From Seminavis robusta (Eukaryota > Bacillariophyta > Bacillariophyceae > Naviculales > Naviculaceae), in assembly GCA_903772945.1 (NCBI GenBank), contig CAICTM010000053.1, positions 62,001 to 126,000 on the forward strand: 64,000 bases of DNA, read 5' to 3'. Positions 51,864 through 63,410 of this stretch are shown here, piece after piece. Within the stretch, counting starts at the first letter, position 1, and the number at the start of each line of letters is the position of its first letter. The translations under genes were made by a program, and so were the position numbers. The notes below the pieces were generated by a model that saw only the letters and a program-made list of their open reading frames with translations, was not told the DNA's origin and did no database searches.

Positions 51864-54800
51864 TTAAGAAGCGTACTCGTAGTCTCCACCGTAGCTCGAG
51901 ATCGCTCCCGTGCTCCCAATGGCTCGCTTCAGCGAGAACATGTTGTTGTTTTGATTGTGGCGACGTTGCCGGGTCTTGTGTTCAATGCGACGGCTGAACT
52001 CTTTCATCATGGCGTAGTGCACGTTTCCATCAATGTAGTGGCGCTTTTCGGCCCAATCAAGTAAATTGGCTACTTCGGTCTCGACCCCATTCTTATCTTC
52101 CGACTTGTGCAACATGATAGCTCTGTCAGGCTTTCGCTTCACTCGTAGGGTGCAGATATTCTGACGCCAGGGTTCGCCGTCAATCTGAACAGCAACCTTC
52201 CGTTTGATGTGAATTGTAGCTTCACGACATTGACACAGGCGCTGCGCACTAGACAAGCCGACCCGAATTTGGCCCAAATGAAAGGCGCCGCGAACCGAGA
52301 CAATGTCCAGGATTCCGTCCTGACAGCTACTTGGGTTGTCGCATGCCGTCACGTGTTGCCAGCGTTGGTGATCGTCCGTCAAGATTTGGCTCAAATCCTC
52401 CACGCTGTCGATGCGAGGCATTTGACCGTGCTCCGAACGACGCAGATCCCTGCATTGAAAGAGAGACTGTGTGAGCAAGGGGAAGCGCGTCGACGAAGAA
52501 CAGAGAAGACAAACTCGAGTAAGTGCAATTCTCGACTTACTCGAGACTTCGTGTCCGCCTCAAATGTCGGGGTTGCGTCCTGGCCGCCCCCAGTGTTGGA
52601 CTGCCATTCCCAACTTCCGAAGACGAATGGCCAAAACCATGGCGAGGATCCTGCTTTACACCTGTGGCCCAAAAAGGAGCACCACCCGAGTACGAATCGA
52701 TATTTAGCAAAATGATTCCTTGAGAATCTGGAGGCAGAGGCACCTCCACTCCATCCGCAATAAGAGTGATTTCGTTGGGTAGGTTCATCGAGGTGGCCTG
52801 CGAAAAATGATTCAATCACAACGTCAAAAGTCAGGTTCAACCCTTCGGACAACTTGATACATTATGTGCTTGCTCTTGCTCACCTTGATGATATCCTCCG
52901 CTCCAAAGACACCATACCATGCTTTGTTTACAACCCTCGAGAAGAAGAGCTGGGGCCTGCTTTCTCTCAACTAATCGGGTGGTCAGAAAGGAGCCACGAG
53001 GTGAGAGATTGGCCCCGCAGCATACAAAATACTTCAGAGAGATTCAACAAACGTACCATATGAACTTGCAAGGCGGCTTGGGCATCAGCGCCCACTCCCA
53101 AGTAATTGAAGAATGATTTAACTTCTTTCACCTTGCCCTTTCGGTTTTCGATGGACAACTCCCACTGGTCCAGCAACGAAATGTACGAGTCGGCGACATC
53201 TTCCAGAATACCAATCAACGATTCATTGTTGTATCCGCCACCCCATCCATGAATTCGTGCTAGATCATTGCCCGTTCCCAACGGCAAAATGGCAATGGGA
53301 GGCCACTTTCGTTTGAGGTTGAGTTTTTCCAGAGCCGCAATGATCCAACTGACAGTTCCATCACCGCCACAGACCAGGATTCGTAGATTGCGAAAGGCGC
53401 TGCTGAATGAATCCAAGACAGTCTCGGGGCTTCCGTCTTCTCCGAGATCCCATACTTGAATGGGATTGAGCAATCGCCGCAGCTGCATGATCAGGAGGTG
53501 TCCTTGTTGAGGTCCGGAACGCGAATTGACAAAGACCAATAGAGGTGTGCAACTCGAGTCTGGCAGGAATTCATCTCCGACAATATAACCATTCTTGTCG
53601 GGTAGCGGCGCATCCAATTTCATTTGCCTCAAGGATTCTTGGTTATTGGCCGTCTCAAAAAAGAAGCCCGAGAAATCAGAATCAAATCGTTGGACTCGCC
53701 CCGGAGGATTGTCAGGGTCGTCGGAAGAATCTTCAAACGATCCGCTATCGTCTTCCCGACTATCCACTTTTTGGATTGTGCCGTCTTGTTGTCCACTGGT
53801 ATGATTTTCATCGTAATGATTGCGCTGAATCGTGGTAGCCTCCCCGGAACTATTACTAGAAGCCGAATGATATGGAGGAGACAAGGGGTTCGCTGTGGAT
53901 TGTGGTGGCAGCGCATTGCGGCTTGTGATGGTAGACCGATAGTTTTGAAGCAAATCCTTCTTTTTGCCACCGCCAATGGATGGCCTCAAGGCGTTTGTTT
54001 TGGTCGTGGTAACAGACAATGGTAGTCGTAGCGCCGGAATATCGTCCGGTTCTCCAATTACTCTGTCCTCTTGGGACTGTGTAGGCGTCGAATAAGTCAA
54101 CAAACTCGTCTCACTAGGACGTCTTTGTTTTGGATTGTCACTACTATCCAGTTTCAGAGGAGGCGGAGATGACTGGGGTTTATTGCTGGTGCTCTCGACC
54201 AACGGAGACTCTTTCTTTTCTTCGGATGCGTCCATCATGCCTGTGTATGATTGAGAAAAGGAGTTCTCCCATGCTAATACCGGTTGACTGTCTGGTCGTT
54301 CCGGCGTTGGTGCTTGTTGTTGTTGTTGCTGTGTGACCACGGAGGGTTGACGATGTGATGTGGACGTCACACTGGCGCTGGCTTTGCTTTCATCATCATC
54401 GTCATCATCTTCGTCTTGCAGATCTGCCTGCGATTTGGACCGTCGGATTTGTCGTATTCGCAGCACTAGCACAATCCACCGGATGAGTGCCATTCCCGCA
54501 CCCATGTAATCATAAGTCAGAAAAGACTTGACGAGTGCTAGAAAATTGTTGGCATAGAGCTCCAATCGCCTGGCTGGTTGGTCTTCATCGCTTTCTCGCT
54601 CTCGCTTTTTGCGGCGTCGTTTCTTTTGCTTCTTCTTACTACTATTGCTGGAAGTAGTACTAGTAGTAGCAGCTTCAGTGGCGGCTTTTTTGGCGGCAGC
54701 CGTTCGCTTTGGTTTTTCGACGAGTTTGCAGTCGGGCGGCAATAGGAGTCGATTGTATCGTGACATGCGGATTTCATCATAGTTCTTTTCAAATCGTTCG

Positions 54801-55309
54801 GCATCGGTTTCTTCCTTTTCTACCATGACGCGGCCCGTGCAAATTGTCGAGTGGCGACGATCAAAGAGAGACGACGAAGAGGAGGGTCTTGTATTCTTGA
54901 CTTGAACAGAAGGATGGAGGGATATGGAAGAATGGCGTCTGACAAAGTTGGGAGAACGGAAACTGTGTCGCGTGGATCCCATCATGGATCGTCGACGGCG
55001 ATCGTTCTTGCTGTTGCTTCGTGGATTGGATGGTGCGAGGAGGAAGAATGACACGAGCAGCAAGACTCCACTAATGGCGAGATTGTGAATCAACTCCCAA
55101 AAGAGCGGTTTGTCGTCTCGATAAGCAACCCAAAGAGGGAACAACCACTCCAGCCAATCAATGGTTTTGCGCCACATGTCGACGATATCTGTTTCAATCT
55201 CCTTCTTGATGGTACCAGCGGCTGTCTCCACAAAACTCTCGACAGCTTCAATCAGCTCTTCCTCTTCTTGGATCGCCTCGGCGGTCGTTTCCACGTCCAA
55301 CAGACTCAT
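51864..55309 (-). CDS. Diacylglycerol kinase, membrane-anchored, without C1 domain (4 exons)
   Basis: Exons are 55309-53057, 52970-52884, 52797-52541 and 52449-51864. The introns are 86 bp (GTACGT...TAG), 86 bp (GTGAGC...CAG) and 91 bp (GTAAGT...CAG). The joined frame gives 1,060 residues from the ATG at 55309. An N-terminal helix, LIHNLAISGVLLLVSFFLL (about 73-91), may anchor it in a membrane. A long disordered Ser/Lys-rich region follows. The catalytic domain starts near residue 595 (LLVFVNSRSGPQQG) with the ATP-binding GGDGT at 648-652 and ILPLGTGNDLARI. The accessory domain spans the splice sites: NYLGVGADAQAALQVHM, LRESRPQLFFSRVVNKAW, YGVFGAEDIIK and GIILLNIDSYSGG. The enzyme should convert diacylglycerol to phosphatidic acid. 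No C1 fingers are visible, as in plant cluster II/III forms. The C-terminus is basic. Confidence 0.93.
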
Positions 55310-56595
55310 GGTGGAACTTAACTCTTCTCTCCACACACAAACAACCCAAACTTTCAATGTTTTGGAAACTCGCTAGATAGAGCCGGCCTTGCAGAACACC
55401 AAAAGTTTTGGAAGAAGTTCTGTCTCTTCCCCGCTTAGTCGGAAGCTTTCACGGTATGGATAATCGAAAAAGCCTCGTTTTCGGCCAATGGCATTGTCGT
55501 GTGTCTCCCTCCAAAACCCCGATCGACTTGATATGCTTTGTTAGACAAGGTAGATAGATAGATAGACAAGCTGCAACTCTCAACTCGGACGCAATTGCAA
55601 GACAAAGGATGGAAGAAGAAGAATGAGGGTACGCCGATGGGAGCAGAAGCTTTGGAAGACCAATTGCCCCAATGAGAAGGAAGCGGCAACAGTCAATTTT
55701 AGCAGTGGCTTCTTGATGAGTGAGTGAGTGAGTGAGGCAAAAAAGGACAAGAATTCTTCTTTTAAACCCTACTTTTAAGGTTAAAGGTCCGCGGTCGCGA
55801 CGTTGGCTCGTGCAACTTTTCAACCGTGCCAATGCTGAGGCGCGGTCCTCAGCCCACAATTTGGATCTGCTCCAAGCCAGCAAGCTGCCACGCACAGAAA
55901 CCTTGGCCCAACATCATACCGGCACCGCGTAGACTGGTGCTTGTCAGGGATTGGGTGTCTGATAGTGTAGTGATTCGATGCCGTAATGATCCTCAGTGGA
56001 TCCTCTCGTTGTTTCCCTTGCTTGTCCTCCCCATTTCCTTTCATTATCGAAAGAGCTCTCGAGCAGGGCGCATTACATATTAAAAGTCTCCCAGTCTCTA
56101 ATCTCTCATCACTCCTACTAGCTATCTAGATCTAGTCCCTTTGCAGGTAGCTTCTACAACACTGCTGTCAATGGTGGTGAGCTGTGCAAAACCATTGACA
56201 CGCCAAAAAGTGGATCTACACTCTACACTACCTAGCTATAAGCTTGAGTTCCATTTGCTTGATACACAGCACACCATCCATTACGTACGGTAGAGAGAAA
56301 AGCTACCAGTACTGTAATGTAGACAAGCTCGTTGCTTGCTGAAGGCTTTCACAGAGGGGCGTAGATTCTTAAACACAAGGGATGGTCATTAGCGTTAGAA
56401 TTCACGGCGAAAAGTCCCAAAAGTTTTCAGCCACAGCTGCGACGTTCCTTTGTTGCGAAGGTTCACATGCATCTATTCATCCCCACTGGATCTATAGCTC
56501 CTTGCTAAGGTAGCTAACTGGCTAGTCGAACCTATCGAAGACACTGCATCAAGTAAGCCAGACCTGGAGACGCTGAACGGCTGAAAATTGGAACG
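55310..56595. other. Intergenic between divergent genes
   Basis: About 1.3 kb holding the promoters of the diacylglycerol kinase (minus) and the PPR gene (plus). It includes short TAGA/GATA (about 55549-55566) and GAGT (about 55716-55736) tracts. No coding region recognised. Confidence 0.5.
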
Positions 56596-59500
56596 ATGAG
56601 ATACCCACATCCGACCAGATATCGTTACATCGGCAATTTTGTTGGCTCTCGGGGCCTGCCAATAATTCGACCAGGGACGAGGCGACTGGTTTCGCCTTCA
56701 CCATTCTTGATAGGATTAGAAGAAAGAACTGGTGGTTTCCGTCATTATTTGTCGTCTACTGCCACTACAAGCCAGACGAATCTCCAATCGATCCGAGGCG
56801 TGCATACACAAGAACCTTTTCTGGCCACCCGATACTACACAACCATCTCTGGTAGTGACCTGGAAGAACAGGAGAGACAGGATGTGCGATTATCATCCTC
56901 TGCTCCAAACAATGGGGACGATTTTTCTAATTCTCTGAAATTGCACCAGAAGAATCCATCTCAGACCCAAGTGGATGAGCTGCATCCTCAAGTGCAAGAA
57001 TTCATTGAAAAAATCAAAGCCATCAATCCACAATCTGTTCGTGACGAAAAAATTGTGGTGCAAGTATTGGAAGAATCCTGGAATTGGTTGGAAGAACAGC
57101 AACAGGTTGGCAATATGGCTGCTACGGTCACATTGACCGAATCGATGCAGCATTTGCTGGATTTATGGATTGCCATGCACCTGCAAAACTCCACTCGTCC
57201 CCGTACTTGTCGACCCTTTGAAATTCTGCTCGCAACATGGTCGTTGGCGGCGGATGCCCAGATCGCCTTGTTGGAAACAACGGATGATAGCACCACGTTT
57301 CATCCAGCCAATCAAGCCATGAACGTATTGGTGCGTTGGTACGAACTGTTGGGAGGGCATGTCGAATTGAAACCGGTCATAAACGACTACAACCTGGTAT
57401 TGGGAGTTTTTTCCACGGTTTCCACCCATCTGGCACAACAAGAAGGACAGCAAGATCAGGTGGTCTTTTTGGCGTCAGAGGCATACGACACGGTTCAGAA
57501 TCTCAATACGTGGGGATATACTAGCACACCCACCGTGGAAACCAACGCACACCTCATTCGCTGTTTGACCAATGTCGTGACGGCATTGGCACCCGTGGCT
57601 GCTCGATCCCAATATTACGATGAACACGACAAAAGTGTGATTGTCATTGACAAGCTCAAGACAGCTTGGACACAACTGCAAGACACAATGAAGGATGGCG
57701 TACAGGCCGAAGCAACTAAACAGTTTGGTGATCCCAACAACTCAAAATTGTCAATTTTTGACTTTGATACCACCCGAAAACAAAATCCAGAAGCACTCTT
57801 TTTCTTTTGCCAAGCTCTTTGCGATGCACTGGTAGCTTCCAAGGAGGTAATACAAGCCAACCGACGAATACCCGCGCAATACGGGTTGCCAGTGTCATCC
57901 AAAAAGGACGAAGAGCCATGGCATAGTTGGGGCCGGGCACTCGTGGAGTACATCATGGATCATCCCGAACGATCGGCGTCCATTCTCCAATACGCACAAC
58001 GGGACAGCAGTGTGTCACCGGCAATCTACCAAACCTTAATAGACGGCTGCGGAGCATGGCAGTCGTTGCTGTTCAATTCTGTAAGGGATTCTCCTGGAGC
58101 AGTTGCTGCGTCTGAAGTCCACAATATCTTGGAACGCATCAACGCCTTGACTCGAAGGTTTGGTGGTGACAGTGAGCTAGAAAACTATGTTGCTCTTATC
58201 CCCATGTATTTTGTGACCATCCAAGCGTGGGAATCTGTAATATCCAACACGGCAACAAGCCATGACGACAAAGAGACTGCCATGCGCATCCAAAATGAAG
58301 TCTTGCGCCAATGGTGGGATCAACATGAGCGTTTGACAGCTCGATATGACATGGAGGTGCAATCAATGGTGGGAGAAGGCATCATGGGGGGCAATCCAGG
58401 CTTGTCCAAGGCAAAATTCCAGCAGTTGCGACAGGAAACCGCACTATCTTCCAGTTTTCTCATGAATGCGCTGTTTGAGGTGGGCCATGTAGAGAAGGTC
58501 AACGACATGTGGAAGGGAATGACATCACGCGAACTTCCCCTCGATGCAACCTCCTATGGTATTATCCTCAAGGCTCTCGCGGATAGCAAGCGACGGGATG
58601 CGGCACCAACAGCTCATAAGATATTGCAGCAAATGAGAGCTGATGGCAAGGCAATTCACTCCAATCACTATGCCTCTGTTTTGGTGGCGTGGTCACGAAG
58701 CCGTGACAGCAAAGCGCCTCAACGGGCACTTAAAGTTTTCAGTCAGCTTTGCAAAGACTACAGCTCTGTGCTGCAACGCGACGACAGCGATGCAGGCGCA
58801 TTGAAACCCAGGGCAGTGCACTATGGTTCTCTGCTGTCAACCTTGGCAAGATGCCGCGAGCGACATGATGATGTGGATTCTGCTACCTTGGACGTGGTAC
58901 ACGATATGTTGGAACACTCTCCCCCAGAGCAACGGAGTGAGGTGGCTTGCAATGCTGCCTTTAATGCTCTTGCAAGAGTGGCTACACTCGACGCAGCGTT
59001 GTTGTCGCAGCGCCTTCTCGATGACATGCATTCTGTCTACGATAGATTCAAAGACCCTACCATGCGTCCGCAGATGTTTGACTACGGGAATTGCATGCAC
59101 ACATGGGCACGGGCAGCAGCAAAGGGGCAAGCAGGAGACGCTTACTTGAAGATCAAAGAGATCCTCGTGCGTGTGGAATCAGAGTTTCTGGCTTCTGGCA
59201 AAGACCCGGCGCTTCTCCCAAGTAACGTTCAGTATCTTGCACTTGTCAACTCGATTCTGAGCACAGGGCGAGTGGATGTCGGGGATCAGGCAGAAGCGGT
59301 CTGGCGGGAAATGCTGGAAAAGGCGGCCCAGGGGAATGCCGAGCCACCGCATGAATGGGTTTGCAACAAAGTGATCGAAGCACTCTCAAAATCAGGTGGA
59401 CAACACATCGGTGAAAGAGCGGAAGCGATTCTAGAAACCATGAAGGTAGCATTCGACGTCGAGGGCATCGTTGAAGCCAAACCTAAAATGTATGCTTACC

Positions 59501-60018
59501 GCGGTGTCGTTCAAGCCTGGAGCAGGAGCACGAATGCCAATAAAGCTGCTCGCGCCGAGCGTCTTTTGGCAGAAATGCACAATTTGTTCGATAATGAAGG
59601 GAATCTGGACGTGAAACCAGACCCCTGGACCTATTCTGAAGTTTTGAATGCTTGTGTTCACACACCCGTATCTGCCAATGCAAGCCAACGTGAAAAGGCC
59701 GTGCACGTCGCGCTGCAGACAATCGTCGACATGCACAAGCGGCAAGATGTTGTGTATCCTTTCGCCTACAGGTTGGCATTTGATGCCATCAGTCGCAACG
59801 TTGAGGATCCAAAAGAAAGACAAAGAATGGCGTCCGCCTTGTTTGAACGGTGCTGCAAGGAAGGATTAGTGGCATCCAACGTCGCTCAGGCACTCAAGCG
59901 TTGCTCTCCAACCCTCTACAAGAGACTTCCGACGGCTTTACCTGACCAATGGAAACGCAATGTAAAAGAGACTATGGCTGCCGTCGCCAATAGACCTCAC
60001 CGTAGACATAGAGCATAG
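56596..60018 (+). CDS. Pentatricopeptide repeat (PPR) protein, complete
   Basis: The protein has 1,140 residues from the ATG at 56596 in one exon. The first about 60 residues are rich in Arg, Ser and aromatic residues with few acids, which fits a mitochondrial or plastid presequence. PPR-type helical pairs are clearest from about residue 600 on: ATSYGIILKALADSKRRDAA, HYASVLVAWSRSRDSKAPQ, YRGVVQAWSRSTNANKA and TYSEVLNACVHTPVSANA. The AERAEAILETM and AARAERLLAEM variants resemble those of the PPR gene at the left edge. No DYW, E or SMR C-terminal extension is visible; the C-terminus is basic (NRPHRRHRA). An organellar RNA-binding role is expected from the family. The stop lies 73 bp from that of the convergent membrane-protein gene. 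Confidence 0.9.
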   Translation: MRYPHPTRYRYIGNFVGSRGLPIIRPGTRRLVSPSPFLIGLEERTGGFRHYLSSTATTSQTNLQSIRGVHTQEPFLATRYYTTISGSDLEEQERQDVRLSSSAPNNGDDFSNSLKLHQKNPSQTQVDELHPQVQEFIEKIKAINPQSVRDEKIVVQVLEESWNWLEEQQQVGNMAATVTLTESMQHLLDLWIAMHLQNSTRPRTCRPFEILLATWSLAADAQIALLETTDDSTTFHPANQAMNVLVRWYELLGGHVELKPVINDYNLVLGVFSTVSTHLAQQEGQQDQVVFLASEAYDTVQNLNTWGYTSTPTVETNAHLIRCLTNVVTALAPVAARSQYYDEHDKSVIVIDKLKTAWTQLQDTMKDGVQAEATKQFGDPNNSKLSIFDFDTTRKQNPEALFFFCQALCDALVASKEVIQANRRIPAQYGLPVSSKKDEEPWHSWGRALVEYIMDHPERSASILQYAQRDSSVSPAIYQTLIDGCGAWQSLLFNSVRDSPGAVAASEVHNILERINALTRRFGGDSELENYVALIPMYFVTIQAWESVISNTATSHDDKETAMRIQNEVLRQWWDQHERLTARYDMEVQSMVGEGIMGGNPGLSKAKFQQLRQETALSSSFLMNALFEVGHVEKVNDMWKGMTSRELPLDATSYGIILKALADSKRRDAAPTAHKILQQMRADGKAIHSNHYASVLVAWSRSRDSKAPQRALKVFSQLCKDYSSVLQRDDSDAGALKPRAVHYGSLLSTLARCRERHDDVDSATLDVVHDMLEHSPPEQRSEVACNAAFNALARVATLDAALLSQRLLDDMHSVYDRFKDPTMRPQMFDYGNCMHTWARAAAKGQAGDAYLKIKEILVRVESEFLASGKDPALLPSNVQYLALVNSILSTGRVDVGDQAEAVWREMLEKAAQGNAEPPHEWVCNKVIEALSKSGGQHIGERAEAILETMKVAFDVEGIVEAKPKMYAYRGVVQAWSRSTNANKAARAERLLAEMHNLFDNEGNLDVKPDPWTYSEVLNACVHTPVSANASQREKAVHVALQTIVDMHKRQDVVYPFAYRLAFDAISRNVEDPKERQRMASALFERCCKEGLVASNVAQALKRCSPTLYKRLPTALPDQWKRNVKETMAAVANRPHRRHRA

Positions 60019-60091
60019 ACAAGTTAAATTCGAATAGAGCGTTACTATAGCTTTGAATTTTGTTTTAATTTATGACAGGAGGATTCTTCTC

Positions 60092-63000
60092 TTATTGGTC
60101 GGGAGTTCCAGGTCTTGGAGCTCGGTTTCTCACGAAAACCAGCACTCGGGATTCTTGATCTGACTTGAGGCTGATCAATTTCGAAACTTGGACAGCGGTC
60201 TGGGAGTGATGATATCAAATCAAGCAAGAAGAAGTAAGAAAATATGGTTGAAGACCGCAGACTTCAAAGTATGACAGGGCAAGCTTACCATGGTTGTACA
60301 ATCCTGTCCATCCACAGAAACAAGACGATCACCCACTACCACTCTGTCAGCAAGTATGCTTGTGTCCTTGATAGCATGGACAATTGGAAAGCCACCATTG
60401 GGAGTATCAATCACCATTCCCAGCTTTCCTGCCGGGACAGTGATTTCAAACGGCACCTGTTGCTCAGATTCAATATATTGCTCCTCGAACGAAGCATCAT
60501 CTGAAAAGAGGGATTCGCCCATTTGTGAAAACCCAAGTTTGGATTGGCTACCCGTCTTATTGGACGATTCACGTGTCATAGATTCTTCCGAGTGTAACCT
60601 AGACCTTGTTTCTTCCGACAACATCCGCGACCGATCTCCTTCAGACATCATACGATCTCTGGGTGCTTCGTTGGTGCCGAAGTTATGGTGCTTGAGATAT
60701 TTGTAATCGTAATCATCGGCAACACTGAAAAGGCAGAACGGGACCCACTGTTGGCGATGCTGGTACGGGCGGCATCAACGAGGAAAACATATCAACAAGT
60801 GCGTACCTTGCCGTGCGTTCGTCCCTTTCCATTGTATTAGTCATCATACCCATCATGGGAGTGTAAACCGGGTCACCCAGGGTGCTTACATCATCTGGGT
60901 TGTGCTCCACGACAATCTCGCTGGAAACAGAAAAGAAAGAGAATTAGCTCATTGTGACAAACTACCAGCAACCGCAAAACAAGCACAGGCGAAGCAATTA
61001 CTCACGTTGTCACTCCATTTGCGTTGGACTCGGTGTTACCAGTGACCGGGTCGCTTTTGCCAAGTGAACTTGGCTGCTTGCTCATATAGTGCCTCCAGAG
61101 GAAGAAGATGATAAGGAGCAATAGAGCCCCACCTCCAGCGACAGCACCAATAATGATAAAGACTGTCATGTCGCGAGTTTCTACTTCCTGGCCGCTCTTG
61201 TCCGTGTTGGTTTCTTCTTCGGGAATGATTACTCCACCAACGGAGACGGATGCCACTTCATTCAAGTTTTGAAAGGCTCCATCGTTGGTACGTTTCAGGC
61301 TGTTTACGTATTCTTCCCGATCCTCTTCCGTGTTGAAAGCACCGGCAATCAAGGCTTGAATATCGTGATCCGTTTTCTCTGACCGGAACGATACAGCTGT
61401 ATCAAAGGCAATCTTGAGTGGTGCTGGCTCTTCAGCTGCAGTTGCTGCTTCTTGTGCTCTCCGTCGTAGTAGTCTGTTACCAGGCTCTGCCTGCAGTGCT
61501 GTAGCTGCTGGTGTCGCGGAATCCACGTTCACTTCGGGTGCTTGTCGGATAATGTTAGTCCACACTCGCAAGTCATCCATGGGAGGATCCACACCAGCTG
61601 AAACAATGGACTGGCGAATGTGCGTGGCAGTGATTTGTTCCCACGTAATAATGGAAAGTCCTTCAAAGACATCCGCGTATTTCAGCGTCATGACAACACG
61701 ATCTCCCTCGTTCTGCAATGACAGCGATGGTGCTTGAGATGGAGGATTGGAGGGCAACCTGCTGGGTGAAATAGATGGAGACCAGCTGGGAAGATCTGTC
61801 GGCGATACCGATGGCAGATTCGTAGGACTGACCGAAGGATCAAAGGAAGGGAGCGAAGAGACAGTGGGGCGTGGTGTTTTCGTGGTAGGAGCAGGGGACA
61901 CTGTTGGAGTGGAGGAAGGCAAAAGTGAAGGACTGGCGGATGGCGTCTGGCTCGTTGGTTCTGGTGTCGATGCAGACGGTGCACTGCTTGGTTCAAGACT
62001 AGGACTCCCAGTGGGGCTTGGTGTAGGTGGAGTCGAAGGAAAAGGCGTTGGCAACGGTGTTGGTCCCACTACAGGCTGCATGGTTGGGTAAGCAGATGGC
62101 GACGACGTTGGCTCTGGGCTTGGTTGCACGGAAGGTTCCGAAGTGGGACCCTTCGTGGGCGTTTCCGTGGGTCCACTTGTTGGACTCGAGGTGGTTGGTC
62201 CAGCTGATGGAGGGGGAGATGGTGAGGGTGTTCCAGCGTTTGTGGGAGGAGAAGTCGTTGGCTGGACCGTGAGCGGCCGCCGCGATGGACTTGGTGATGG
62301 CGGCCCAGTTGTTGGTCTTGGGGTAGGACGGGAAGAAGGGTTGCGCGTGGGATTGGGTGTTTCAATGGGAACTGGAATTGGATTTGTCTGTGTGCTCGTA
62401 GGTGCATCTGTGGGTGGATCCACAGGTTGACCACCGGTAGGTGGACTTGTGCTGGTGGTAGGAGTGATCGTTGATGGTTCTTCTGTAGTGCTGTTTGTGG
62501 AATTGGAGCTGATAATCGTTGGAGTTGTTGTTTGAATGGGCACCCCGCCGGCTGGTCCAGGAGTATCCTGTCGATTGTTAGTGTCCAAAGCTGTTGGTGC
62601 CAGAGTCACAGGGTTCGCCGGATCTGAGGTTGGAAGCGCGGTCTTTGGGTACAACGTGGGCTTCCCTGTCGGCGATGGCGTCGCGACAAAGGTATTGTCA
62701 AAGGTTGGCGGAATTGTCATCGTGTCCATCAATGTGGGAGAAAATGTAATGGAGTTGACAGAATCAGGCTCATCGCCTGTAAATTGAAACTCGGTTGGCT
62801 CCATAGTAGGCAGTTCGTCGTCGCCAACGGGAACTTCCAGCCCATCAGCGTCTTGTCGATCTCCTGCTTCTTCTGTGGGTGTTTCCGTGAGTTCTCCCGT
62901 TGGTTCCAGTGTAGACACCATGAGAGTTGATTCCAAAGTGGAATCCAACGTTGGTTCGTAAGAAGGCCTTCGACTAGGGAAGTCTGTGGGCGGGGGCGGG

Positions 63001-63410
63001 GCGTTTGAGGGTGGAACAGGTAGGGCATTTAGAGGGGGCAGAATTTTCGTTGGCGGTGGAGGACGGATTGTTGGTGAAGGGGTCAGTTCTTCCATTAATT
63101 CTGTATCTATTGCTGTTTCGAAGAACGTTGAACCAAGCGTGTCCTCCAGGGTAGATTCTACTGTCGGTACAAGTGTACCGAGTGGACCAGAGGATGGAGC
63201 AGGAGGAAAGGATGGAGCCACTGTCGCCATACTAACTCCTCCCCTTCGATGATTGGATGCCAATACTAGCAGTAGCAGTATGGATTCTGGAGACAGATTG
63301 ATAAAGGACAGCCTTTGTCCATGATGCGTCGCCCGTCGTCGTCGGCGTCTCTGTCTGTTTCTCGTGACACAATCGTCAGTTTCAATATCGTGGATTATTG
63401 CTTGCGCCAT
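60092..63410 (-). CDS. Single-pass membrane protein with Pro/Ser/Thr-rich ectodomain and cytoplasmic PDZ-like domain (4 exons)
   Basis: Exons are 63410-61006, 60920-60807, 60724-60289 and 60199-60092, with introns of 85, 82 and 89 bp. The spliced frame gives 1,020 residues. A hydrophobic stretch, ESILLLLVLAS (about 42-52), after a basic N-terminus may be a signal sequence. Residues about 60-580 are almost entirely PxxxPS/T-type repeats (for example PSAYPTMQP, SPTDLPSWSPSISPS), the pattern of a heavily O-glycosylated stalk. A folded part (about 585-745) begins VVMTLKYADVFEGLSI. A transmembrane helix, VFIIIGAVAGGGALLLLIIF (about 750-769), precedes a cytoplasmic tail. The tail ends in a PDZ-like domain split by the last intron: PFEITVPAGKLGMVIDTPNG, VVVGDRLVSVDGQDCTTM, TAVQVSKLISLKS. 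An adhesion or surface-signalling role is inferred. Confidence 0.82.

Noticed and set aside
51864-55357. Separate genes for the diacylglycerol kinase pieces
   Set aside because: The accessory domain of the kinase runs continuously across the three predicted introns.
61747-62430. Gly/Val-rich plus-strand frames
   Set aside because: Antisense shadows of the Pro/Ser/Thr-rich ectodomain.
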